Shown: positions 35,422-45,369 of the stretch, one piece after another
How positions within the stretch are numbered: the first letter of the stretch is position 1
Layout of the letters: each line of letters opens with the position of its first letter
DNA from: Lycorma delicatula
Taxonomy: Eukaryota > Arthropoda > Insecta > Hemiptera > Fulgoridae
DNA: 64,000 nucleotides
Reading direction: 5' to 3'
Assembly: GCF_047948215.1 (NCBI RefSeq)
Contig: NC_134460.1
Coordinates: forward strand, 12,955,501-13,019,500
Program-made: the position numbers and the translations under genes
Notes under the pieces: generated by a model
Databases searched by the model: none
Told to the model about the DNA's origin: nothing
Seen by the model: only the letters and a program-made list of their open reading frames with translations

Positions 35422-36253
35422 TGGAATGGAATGGAATGGAATGCAAAGTTGGCAGGAGTTTATTACTCCCTACTTTATCGCAGAACCTGGACAGAGTCCC
35501 TTGCTGCTGGATCATTCTAATCGGGCTTGTTTTTAAAAGGGTTATTTTTTAATCTCGGATCTAATTTTTCAAGTTTTGTCTATTATTATTTTAGTGAATT
35601 TAAGACGGGTTTAATTGCATTCCAATCCGTTGTTAAACCAGCGTTATCGAACCCATTTCATGGGCCGACCGCGGAAGGCTAGGCTTATAAAGCCTGTCCT
35701 CCCGACGTAATTCCCCTTCAGACCGTCCACTGAAGTCCTTTCGGTGCTAACTCTTAATAGGCTAGCAGGAATACGCCACAACGGGGCACTAGCTATAAGG
35801 AGGGAGCAATGCGTCCCCTTTTCCGGAGGAGTCGCAATTGCTGGGTTATTTTGTCTTACTGTAAGTTTTTTAAAAAGGAGAGGTTGTGTAGAAGCTCTTC
35901 ATCCGCTTCTGGTATGGCTGCCCTTCAGGACGCATCTCTGCTGGGCTCTGTTCCGGACTCCAGTCCATGATGTTGGGACGAGTAGAGGATCTTCCTTCTT
36001 CTTCATCTTCTTCTTCTTCCGAAGACCTCTTCGTTCTTCTTTGGCCTGCACTTTCCAAGAATTGGTAGCAACCGAAGTTACATACCATTAACCTTGGAAT
36101 TCCTGAAGCCCCGAAGGGCTGAACGGGGGAAAGTACAGGTTTCTTCGTTCTTCTGTGCTGTCAGTGGCTGCTGGGCAGGTGGCTGCTGGGCTTGTGACAG
36201 CTGGGCTGGTAGCTGCTGGGCTCGTTCCCTCTTTCTTCTTTCTTGAAAGGAAA
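35422..36253 (-). mobile_element. Element D, copy 2, inserted in the transposase
   Basis: This copy is flanked by AGAAGCCGCTT at 35411-35421 and 36254-36264, a clean 11-bp target duplication. It starts with four GGAAT units and matches copy 1 to GAAAGGAAAGG, lacking the last 0.2 kb of copy 1. Copy 1 has the same duplication length, and both behave like 5'-truncated retrocopies on the minus strand. Differences from copy 1 are scattered substitutions plus a few small indels. Confidence 0.75.
35870..36088 (-). CDS. Small acidic open frame in element D copy 2
   Basis: A 72-codon counterpart of the frame at 34019-34225: MVCNFGCYQFLESAGQRR, an acidic run, then SPEQSPAEMRPEGQPYQKR. It ends four codons later than copy 1. 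The ATG again overlaps an upstream stop by one base. The upstream frame here runs to 36483 only because it continues into the host transposase DNA. It may be a remnant of a gag-like ORF1; this is inference. Confidence 0.35.
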   Translation of the reverse strand: MVCNFGCYQFLESAGQRRTKRSSEEEEDEEEGRSSTRPNIMDWSPEQSPAEMRPEGQPYQKRMKSFYTTSPF

Positions 36254-36674
36254 GGAGAAGCCGCTTGATATTTCGGATGCTGTCGTCGAAAGTCCATGAA
36301 AGTCAACGTTAGCACAGCAGCAAGATCTCGGACTTCCTGTCGCACATATAGTTTATAAGAAAAGAACTGGAACTTTACCCCTATAAAGTAGTGTGCGTTC
36401 AAGAATTGAAACCTACAGAACGGAACCAAAATTCCGTAGGTATCCTCGAAATTACATTTTTTATAGTTGAAGCCTGGTTTCATCCGAGAGGGGTATATAA
36501 TTCAGAAAATACACGACTGTGAGCGGCAATTAACCCCCGTGAATTATACGAACGATCTTTATACGAAGCGAAAATTCTAGTCAAGCTCCGTGCGAGTAAA
36601 ACGCATATTACGGATCCAATCGTTTTTGAAAATACAGTTAATAGTGATCGTTATTGCGCTGCTTTAACAAACTT

Positions 36675-37475
36675 CATCAGTCGGTTAACAGAAGCGGAAA
36701 TCAATCACGGTCTGTTCCAACAGGATGGCGACACATGCCAGCTATCAGGCCAATCACCTTTTTACGAAATGTCTTCGGTGAACGATTCATTTCTAGGGGT
36801 TTGTGGTCTGCACCGTCGCCCGGTCTGACTCCCCCAGATTTCTTTCTGTGGGGAACGGCGAAACAAGCAGAGTATCGCAACTGACTACGCTCGATTGACT
36901 AACTAAAAACCCGCAATAATGGCCAATGTATGAGGCATTATTGTTCATCAGCCGGTTAACAGAAGCGGAAATCAATCACGGTCTGTTCCAACAGGATGGC
37001 GACACATGCCAGCTATCAGGCCAATCACCTTTTTACGAAATGTCTTCATTTCTAGGGGTTTGTGGTCTGCACCGTCGCCCGGTCTGACTCCCCCAGATTT
37101 CTTTCTGTGGGGAACGGCGAAACAAGCAGAGTATCGCAACTGACTACGCTCGATTGACTAACTAAAAACCCGCAATAATGGCCAATGTATGAGGCATTAT
37201 TGTTCATCAGTCGGTTAACAGAAGCGGAAATCAATCACGGTCTGTTCCAACAGGATGGCGACACATGCCAGCTATCAGGCCAATCACCTTTTTACGAAAT
37301 GTCTTCGGTGAACGATTCATTTCTAGGGGTTTGTGGTCTGCACCGTCGCCCGGTCTGACTCCCCCAGATTTCTTTCTGTGGGGAACGGCGAAACAAGCAG
37401 AGTATCGCAACTGACTACGCTCGATTGACTAACTAAAAACCCGCAATAATGGCCAATGTATGAGGCATTATTGTT
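36675..37475. repeat. Three tandem copies of a 0.27-kb transposase segment
   Basis: Units are 36675-36945 (271 bp), 36946-37204 (259 bp) and 37205-37475 (271 bp). Each begins CATCAGYCGGTTAACAGAAG. The middle unit lacks 12 bases (the GGTGAACGATTC part after GTCTTC). Apart from that and a T/C at the start they look identical. Each holds the second and third catalytic regions of the transposase. A fourth, unexpanded start at 37476 (CATCAGCCGGTTAAAGCG) leads into the true C-terminus. Confidence 0.95.
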
Positions 37476-37564
37476 CATCAGCCGGTTAAAGCGTTTGAAC
37501 GCAAATTGAAACGTGTGTGGTGTTGCATTGATGTTGGAGGAGGCCATTTACAACACCTTTTATA

Positions 37565-39490
37565 AAACAGTCCAGTTATTGTAAAATCCGTTTGTGTAAA
37601 TTAATGAAATAAAAATACGAAGTAATAATTATGAAAGCTTCGTCATTGTAATTCCGTAATTCTAGTGTAATATTCGTAATATACAGCTTCTATTCGAACT
37701 CTGTATATTAACACCATATTTTTGGAAATTCATTTATGGAAGTATTTTAATAATTCTTGGCAATCTTAGTTTCCTGCTGTAACACAAATAATTTCTTTCT
37801 AATTCATTTCTTATAGCTTGACGTCGCGATAAAATATTCTATATTAAGCAAATTTCCCCTTTTCTAGTGATGCGTGAACAATTAAATCAGTCGTCTCGCC
37901 AACAAATTCATTAGATATCTTTTGCAACAGAATCAGTTGCAACAATTCTTGTCGACAAGTCTTTCCGGTTCAGATAACAGGTTTTGTTTTCGGCATGTTA
38001 AAAAACCTCATTTTTTCTTCCATTAAGCATTAATTTCTCGTATATCCAAAAATTACTAAAACAGCAATGTGTATTTTTCGTAAATTTAGTGAATTCGTAT
38101 TCCTTTTTTTTAACGGCTTCGTATTTCAATTTATTTGTTTTTTTCCATTAAGATAATAAGGACCCGAACTTCGTACTTTTAAGCTGTTTTCAAAATCAAG
38201 ATTTCAACATGTATAAAGTCCTAATCCTTTATTTATATTGTCTATATAAAATTATAGTTAATAAGACAGATAATTGTCTGGACTACATCCGTGTTTTGTA
38301 CTAAGCACCTATTCTTAAAGATCGCTTATAAATTATTAACATTAAGTATATGTGTAAGTTATATAAGAATTAGAACGGAAACGTTATGATTTTGTCGTAA
38401 TCAACTATGCTCTTAAGTATAATATTTTATTTAAATCCAGGGCTTAACGTTTATCTGTTGTTATTAACAATAAAATGATAGTTTCTTCACATTTATTTTA
38501 AAAATTTAATCGTTATGTAAAATTTCCTAATTGTTTTTACCTATAAAGTTAACTCGCCAGATCTAAAAAAAAAAACGAACTCTTTCCTTAAAATTAGACT
38601 GGATTATTCTCAGATTCGATTTTTTCGGTAATTTATACATTTTATTAAAATAATTAAACTTATAAGATATTTACCATAAACATGTCTCCGATTCGCTAAA
38701 TTATGATTTTGAAAAGAAGCTGTTTTGAATTTATTGTCTTTATTATTATTATTATAATAAATTTGTAATAAAAATAATTTATACAAAATAGATTTATCAT
38801 TCGCCTAGTAACTGTAAGACTGTTGTTACTATGTATATAAATAAAGAAATAATTACCCTACCGTGTTTACTCCAGAAAAAGGAATTATTAATTGAAGTAA
38901 ATATATAAATTGTGTAAGAAAAACGTTAATATTTTATTTGGAAATTGTGACCGTACATATCGAAACATTACATAGAATTCTTTTTGGTTAGCAGTGCTGA
39001 TGACCTAATTTTTACCACTAAACCAAGTAGAGTTGTTTTTTAATCTTTTAGTTGATTTACTATTTTAGCGGGAAACTAGAAATGAATTTAGGATAAATTC
39101 CTTATTTGTGTCTAGTTTAGTTGATACTCGCATATATTTTTATTATTTTTTTGAAAATTTAACTTTCCCCTAAGTAAAAGTATTGTAAAATTTTTTTTTA
39201 AGATAGGGATACCTTTTTATCTTCTTTTGCGCGTGATTTTCAATATTATTATAAATCCTCTTCCCCTTTTTTATTTCGATCTAATCATAATCTTAACTTA
39301 TCGCCACTGAAAATATGAAATGTTTTTATAAATGAAAAAAAATTTCTAATTTAAAAAAAAATAGTGGATATGATAAAAATATTACATTTCTTTATTTTTT
39401 TCATCTAGAAATAATCATTTGTGCGATTGTAATCAGTCCTGATTGGGAAGCGTTCAAAGAACTCCAAAAAGTTCAAAAATGTAGAATGTT
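37565..39490. other. AT-rich non-coding DNA
   Basis: No gene recognised in 1.9 kb. A short stretch near 38803-38850 (CTAGTAACTGTAAGAC...TTGTTACTATGTATATAAATAAA) resembles the 3' part of the SINE-1 variant at 17605-17660 and may be a degraded tail. Confidence 0.5.
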
Positions 39491-39497
39491 TTATATA

Positions 39498-40774
39498 CGA
39501 GGTCTGTTCAAAAAATACGTAGACTAACGTCATAAAACAAAATGTACTTTATTTAGAAGTTACTTGTCTGGGTTCTCTTCAAAGTACTCTCCTCTCCGAC
39601 GCACACACTTATGCCAATGGTGTTTCTACTTTTGGAAACAGTCCTGGAACGCTTCTTTTGTGATGTTCTTCGGTTCCTTCGTCGCACTTGCCTCAATCTC
39701 GGGAATCGTCTCAAATCTTCTTTCTTTCAAAGGTATTTTGAGTTTGGGGAACAAGAAGAAGTCACAAGGAGCGAGGTCAGGTGAATAAGGTTGGATGGGG
39801 AAGAACAGTGACCGAGCCAAAAACTTACGAGTTCTGAGGGCTGAATGGTCTGGAGCGTTGTCTTGATGAAAAAACTTGTCACCACTCTTCCATATTTCTG
39901 GCCTTTTCCGCAGGATAGCGTCCCGTAAACGTTTGAGAACTTCAATGTAATAAGTCTGGTTCACTGTGGAACCTTGGGGAAGGTATTCGTGGTGGATTAC
40001 GCCCTCAGCATCAAAAAACCTGTCAACATCACCTTCACATTGGAACGAACTTGGCGAGCTTTTTTTGGTATAGATGTTTCATCCACCCACTGGGACGATT
40101 GAATCTTTGTTTCAATCACCCAAGATACATCACCTGTGATGATCCTCGACAAGAACTTTTCATCTTCTTCTGAACGTTCAAGCAATTCTTTACAAGCCTG
40201 GCCGCGATGAGCTTTTTGGTCGTCCGTCATCAGGCGTGGAACAAATTTCGCAGCAACGCGGCTCATCTTCAATTTTTCGGTCAAAACCGTAGTAACATGA
40301 TCCAACTGATATCCCACACACTTCAGCAAGCTCTCTGATGGTCAGACGTCGATTTGCTCGAACCAGGGTGTTGATTTTGTCTACGCGTGTCGTTAGTTGA
40401 CGTGGAAGGACGTCCAGGACGCTCATCGTCTTCAATCGACTGACCACCATCTTTAAAACGTCCATGCCACTTAAACATGTCGCACGCTTCATAGCAACGT
40501 CGCCGTTAGCAATCTTGAGCATAACAAAAGTTTCACTCGCAACTTTTCCGAGTTTAACACAAACTTTTACAGCAACTCTTTGCTCGTTCAAGCGAAACGA
40601 AAAAACACAATTCACAAACAACCTCGTAGCAACAAAATAATGAATGATATTTGCAATCAAAAAACTGCGTTGTTTAACCGGCTGATCTGTACGAACATGG
40701 CGACGCCAAGTGGATTTGACTGGAACCAACTGGATCCGAGCAATTCAGTCTACGTATTTCTTGAACAGACCTCG
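39498..40774 (-). mobile_element. Full-length mariner element (1277 bp) with TIRs and TA duplications
   Basis: The terminal inverted repeats are CGAGGTCTGTTCAAAAAATA... at 39498 and its near-perfect complement ending ...TTGAACAGACCTCG at 40774; about 27 of 28 positions agree. TA dinucleotides flank both ends (39496-39497, 40775-40776), as expected of Tc1/mariner integration. Length and organisation fit mariner. A 5'-end fragment of the same family lies 0.3 kb downstream. Confidence 0.95.
39560..40600 (-). pseudogene. mariner transposase with intact DDD residues but frameshifts
   Basis: The N-terminal frame (40600-40260) begins NEQRVAVKVCVKLGK and has the helix-turn-helix ending RANRRLTIRELAEVCGISVG, then shifts. 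The middle frame (40290-39997) holds LTEKLKMSRVAAKFVPRLM, IITGDVSWV (first catalytic Asp) and KKARQVRSNVKVMLT. The last frame (39964-39560) holds LRDAILRKRPEIW, FHQDNAPDHS (second Asp), YSPDLAPCDFFLFPKLK (third Asp) and the end GEYFEENPDK. All three catalytic Asp are present with the mariner DD34D layout, but at least two frameshifts make it inactive. The GDETWV motif reads GDVSWV. Family: mariner (IS630/Tc1/mariner superfamily). Confidence 0.9.
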
Positions 40775-41079
40775 TACAACACCCTCACTCAACCGTCATT
40801 CAACACCTTTACGGCGAAATACATCTGTAATCTAATCATTAATTTGTTCCAAATAGATGGAAGATTTTTTGTCGTAATTTTTCCTTAATTTTGGATAATT
40901 AAAAATTATGATATGTAATGTGATGATACTCCAATATAAAAATTCTCAAGAAATTAAAAATCCTCCATTCCAGAAAACATAGTACATGCTTTTTAGGAAT
41001 CTATTCACGCTATCTTTTTTATTTTATACGTACTCAGCATTCATGTCTTCGTGTTTCTTACGAACGGCGTCGTGTGTTT

Positions 41080-41499
41080 CTTACGTGTGAGTCGTCAGTT
41101 GACGTGGAAGGACGTCTAGGACGCTCATCATCTTCAGTCGACTGACCACCATCTTTAAAACGTCTATGGCACTTAAAATATGTCGCACGTTTCATAGCAA
41201 CGTCGCCGTAAACCGTCTTGAGCATTTCAAAAGTTTCTACTAGCATATTTTTCGAATTTAACACAAAATTTCACAGCAACTCTTTGCTCGTTCAAGTCGC
41301 TCATTCTAAAATCCGCCAAATGAAAAAATACACTTCACGAAGAACCGCGTAGCTAAGCGACCAATAATGATATTTGCAATCAAAAAACTGCGTTGTAATC
41401 AGTTGATCTGTGCGAACATGGCGACGCCAAGCGGATTTGACTGGAACTAACTGGACCCGAGCAATTCAAACAGTCTACGTATTTCTTGGACAGACCTCG
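41080..41499 (-). mobile_element. Second mariner copy, 5'-end fragment
   Basis: The right terminus, ending ...TTGGACAGACCTCG at 41499 followed by TA, matches the 40774 end of the neighbouring mariner. The minus-strand reading gives ETFEMLKTVYGDVAMKRATY and GGQSTEDDERPRRPSTST (41264-41080), the N-terminal DNA-binding part. The remainder of the element is missing: homology stops near 41080 within the linker after the first helix-turn-helix. Better kept in sequence than the same region of the full copy at some positions. Confidence 0.88.
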
Positions 41500-41744
41500 T
41501 AATAGCGTTAAGGTTTGCTACTATCTGACAAAAAAATTGCGGTTTAGATACCACAGAGCAACTGAACTAAAAAGCGTGAACACCTATATGTTATGTACTA
41601 TTACTAAATCAATCTATAAACGTGTAGAATTACTAATAATATAAATTCATAATAATTCTATTTAGGGTGTCTTAAAAAGTGTACTGTATTGTCAACAATT
41701 ATCGCAATTGCACCCACGAATTGAAAAAAAAATGCCTGAACCGA

Positions 41745-41905
41745 TCAACAGAAGGGTGTCGTATACCACGCTGATATCACCACACCGCATACATCTTTAA
41801 CGACCTGTCAGAAATCGAGAAAACTTAACTGGGAGGTTTTAATACACCTGCCGCATAGCCCGGACCTGGCACAGTCAGACTAATATGTTTCGGCCTCAGC
41901 AGAAT
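41745..41905 (+). pseudogene. Fragment of another mariner-type transposase
   Basis: The plus strand reads ITTPHTSLTTCQKSRKLNWE followed by VLIHLPHSPDLAQSD, the second-to-third catalytic Asp region of a mariner transposase of the HPPYSPDLAPSDYHLF type. The second Asp itself is altered, and a stop follows SPDLAQSD. It belongs to the same type as the 11-kb copy rather than the 39.5-kb one, judged by the NWEVL-x-H pattern. Confidence 0.7.
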
Positions 41906-41959
41906 TCCCTGACTGTGTTAAGTTAGTTTAAAAAGAGCCCTATGTGCCGGGAGATTAAT

Positions 41960-42790
41960 AAATAAAAGCTAATTTGTTTATCACTTTTGTCAAATTACGA
42001 GGCATTTTTAAAATCAGGAAATAACAAATATGTTTTTATTATCTTTTGCGTAAACTACACTTTTATCGGTCAGTCTACCTCAAAGATACGATTACGTTTA
42101 TTATTAAAATTTGTATTGTCTTGCAAATGTTAAATTTCGTTCTCCGAGCCTTAGTATTTCAGCTAAGTATTTTTTTTTTTTCGTAATCCATGGTTAAAAA
42201 AGTGTTATGACTGGGAAAACCATCACGGGAACGCCCATTACATGATTGCATACAGCATAGAACTAAAATAAAATTATCTATGTTTTATTCATAGTAAATA
42301 AGTCGGTTAAATGCAGGTCGTATTGGATTTCATGTCCATTCTATTTTCGGTTTACGTTAGCTTTAAAGTAATACATTGCATGTCGTGCAAGTATCGCATT
42401 AATGATCGTCTCTTTTATCACTGATAAGCGTTAGACTTTATTTTTACAACTTTAATAAATTTAATGTTTTTAAAAATTAGCGATTTATGTTGTTTATCTT
42501 TTAACCTGGATTTGGTTTATCTTAAAATAAAAACAAATAAACATATACATAAGTAAAACTGATAAATTATTATTAATAATAATTAAGCGGCAGAGGTTTT
42601 GCGGTTAGTTAACCGCAAATGATTAATGAGTATCTTTTGACATTATTTTATTATTGCGAAAGGAAGCTGTTAACATCTAAACCGTATTGCGTGAGGTTCA
42701 TAGTTCCTTTTTACTCTCCTATCTCCTTTAATTTTTATTATGATTTTATTTAATAATCTCTTAAATCCGTTTTGAAGTAGAATATTGGTG
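41960..42790. other. AT-rich non-coding DNA
   Basis: No feature recognised before the LINE insertion. Confidence 0.5.
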
Positions 42791-42795
42791 CGTAT

Positions 42796-43636
42796 GTTAA
42801 AGAACAATTTAGATTCGGAGTAACAGTACAAGGTGAAAAGATAAAGATGCTACGATTTGCTGATGATATAGTAATTCTAGCCGAGAGTAAAAAGGATTTA
42901 GAAGAAACAATGAACGGCATAGATGAAGTCCTACGCAAGAACTATCGCGTGAAAATAAACAAGAAGAAAACAAAAGTAATGAAATGTAGTAGAAATAACA
43001 AAGATGGACCACTGAGTGTGAAAATAGGAGGAGAAAAGATTATGGAGGTAGAAGAATTTTGTTATTTGGGAAGTAAAATTACTAAAGATGGACGAAGCAG
43101 GAGCGATATAAAATGCCGAATAGCACAAGCTAAACGAGCCTTCAGTAAGAAATATAATTTGTTTACATCAAAAATGAATTTAAATGTCAGGAAAAGATTT
43201 TTGAAAGTGTATGTTTGGAGTGTCGCTTTATATGGAAGTGAAACTTGGACGATCGGAGTATCTGAGAAGAAAAGATTAGAAGCTTTTGAAATGCGGTGCT
43301 ATAGGAGAATGTTAAAAATCAGATTGGTGGATAAAGTGACAAATGAAGAGGTATTGCGGCAAATAGATGAAGAAAGTAGCATTTGGAAAAATATAGTTAA
43401 AAGAAGAGACAGACTTATAGGCCACATACTAAGGCATCCTGGAATAGTCGCTTTAATATTGGAAGGACAGGTAGAAGGGAAAAATTGTGTAGGCAGACCG
43501 CGTTTGGAGTATGTAAAACAAATTGTTGGGGATGTAGGATGTAGAGGGTATACTGAAATGAAACGACTAGCACTAGATAGGGATTCTTGGAGAGCTGCAT
43601 CAAACCAGTCAAATGACTGAAGACAAAAAAAAAAAA
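42796..43636 (+). mobile_element. RTE-like LINE copy with uninterrupted 257-codon C-terminal ORF
   Basis: Starting in the RT just after the SPLLFNLYM block (VKEQFRFGVTVQGEKIK), the copy has FADDIVILAESKKDLEETMN at 42850 and stays open to ASNQSND at 43620. It thus retains the second catalytic DD pair, YLGSKITKDGRSRSD, YGSETWTIGVSEKKRLE, RRMLKIRLVDKVTNEE, IGHILRHPG and GRPRLEYVKQIV. The stop is followed by AGAC and 13 A. It is the best-kept C-terminal part in the window. No clear target duplication was found. Its last 280 bases and 0.5 kb of flank are duplicated in tandem downstream. Confidence 0.92.
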
Positions 43637-44975
43637 AATGTGCGCCTGTCTGTTTAAATCAACGTTGAAACTGTGATTACTTGTTAAAATTCTTTGGTTT
43701 CGTTTAGTTTTCAGTATTTTGTCACACACCATGTTCTTTTACTATTTCTTATTGTTTTACGGTTTCCGAGCTCTAATTTTGTGTTTTATTTTATCTAGAA
43801 ATTTCAGTTTTATTTTTGTTCATTTTATGCTCTTTTCCTATGTTAGAATTTCCCTTGGTGCCAGATTTTATCGCCACTAGTATCTTATTTTTTTACGGTT
43901 ACATAGAAAAAGGTGAGGTAATAAAAATGGATAATAAATATTTATATATAATTTATAAAAAATAAAATGTATTATAAAACCATTTTAAAACGCGCAAGTT
44001 TGCAACTTTAGTTAACTTTGTAGAGTACTATTAACCTGTACATAGATATATGGGTTGTATGTATCCATGTTCATACATGCATATAATTTGATAACCATTT
44101 TCATTAACATTTTCTGACGTGATTAAAGGTCAGCTTTTTTTGGAATTCCTATTCTATTTTTGGATAACGGCAAATAGATGAAGAAAGTAGCATTTGGAAA
44201 AATATAGTTAAAAGAAGAGACAGACTTATAGGCCACATACTAAGGCATCCTGGAATAGTCGCTTTAATATTGGAAGGACAGGTAGAAGAGAAAAATTGTG
44301 TAGGCAGTACACGTTTGGAGTATGTAAAACAAATTGTTGGGGATGTAGGATGTAGAGGGTATACTGAAATGAAACGACTAACACTAGATAGGGAATCTTG
44401 GAGAGCTGCATCAAACCAGTCAAATGACTGAAGACAAAAAAAAAAAAAAAAAAAAGATGTGCGCCTGTCTGTTTAAATCAACGTTGAAACTGTGATTACT
44501 TGTTAAAATTCTTTGGTTTCGTTTAGTTTTCAGTATTTTGTCACACACCATGTTCTTTTACTATTTCTTATTGTTTTACGGTTTCCGAGCTCTAATTTTG
44601 TGTTTTATTTTATCTAGAAATTTCAGTTTTATTTTTGTTCATTTTATGCTCTTTTCCTATGTTAGAATTTCCCTTGGTGCCAGATTTTATCGCCACTAGT
44701 ATCTTATTTTTTTACGGTTACATAGAAAAAGGTGAGGTAATAAAAATGGATAATAAATATTTATTTATAATTTATAAAAAATAAAATGAATTATAAAACG
44801 CGCAAGTTTGCAACTTTAGTTAACTTTGTAGAGTACTATTAACCTGTACATAGATATATGGGTTGTATGTATCCATGTTCATACATGCATATAATTTGAT
44901 AACCATTTTCATTGACATTTTCTGACGTGATTAAAGGTCAGCTTTTTTTGGAATTCCTATTCTATTTTTGGATAA
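43357..44975 (+). repeat. Tandem duplication of a LINE end plus flanking DNA
   Basis: Unit 1 is 43357-44167 and unit 2 is 44168-44975. Each begins CGGCAAATAGATGAAGAAAG inside the LINE ORF and ends GGAATTCCTATTCTATTTTTGGATAA style in the flank (written here in two pieces: GGAATTCCTATTC and TATTTTTGGATAA). Both share the private change AGAAAGTAGC of the 42.8-kb LINE. Differences are tail length (13 versus about 21 A), a roughly 12-base deletion near 44785 and single substitutions. The junction shows no more than a few bases of microhomology. Confidence 0.9.
44168..44456 (+). mobile_element. RTE-like LINE 3' end created by the tandem duplication
   Basis: Reads RQIDEESSIWKNIVKRRDR through HPGIVALILEGQVE to ASNQSND with the standard end and poly(A). 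Because its left edge coincides with the duplication junction and its right flank equals that of the 42.8-kb copy, it was made by duplication and not by retrotransposition. Small later changes include GRPR to GSTR and LALD to LTLD. Confidence 0.88.
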
Positions 44976-45369
44976 TATTTTAGAAACAAAAAACAATTAT
45001 TTTTCATTCTAAAAAAAATTGGTCAGACGTTTACATTTTGATCGCCGTTTTGGCTAGTTTTTTTGACAATAAATAAAAAACAAGAGACACGTAATGCTAC
45101 TTTTTGATGTTCTATCCAAATCTGAAATCGGAATTTTGAAATTACAGTACGATCTGTGTTTGAGCGCGGTTCATTGAAAATTAAACATCTTTTAAAAATT
45201 AGTACATATGAATATTTTTAACAAAATCATGAAAGTTTTTAAAAAAATGATTTGAGAAAAAGAAAAAAGAAACCTCTTGTAATAAATTACAAAATATAAA
45301 TTATTTCAATATTGATTTTACAGAATCTTTCATCGCCTTTCTTTACGGTTAAAAAACATGCTTCTTCCA

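Larger units (their letters stand above)
35160..37560 (+). pseudogene. Decayed Tc1/mariner-superfamily transposase, interrupted and partly triplicated
   Basis: The reading starts at 35160 with SVVRRNNSCEKRKTDLSVEE, a helix-turn-helix N-terminus, and passes HKFSKKLSNTPIPQRGSNYY and a SGRPHKLNEQKPL linker. It is cut at 35422 by element D copy 2 and resumes at 36254 with DISDAVVESP. Further on are TVNSDRYC, then LTEAEINHGLFQQDGDTC with the second catalytic Asp, and FGERFISRGLWSAPSPGLTPPDFFLWG, where the conserved SPD reads SPG. The last part occurs three times in tandem (36675-37475), after which CIDVGGGHLQHLL ends the protein near 37560. Stops are frequent between 36300 and 36650, where the first catalytic Asp should lie. 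It is clearly inactive. Confidence 0.85.

Noticed and set aside
36793..37547. Minus-strand open frames repeated three times (60-74 codons)
   Set aside because: They are the antisense of the triplicated transposase segment.
42200..42240. TGACTGGGAAAACC, identical to a stretch of lacZ-alpha, as possible vector contamination
   Set aside because: The match stops after 14 bases and the flanks are ordinary AT-rich insect-like DNA.
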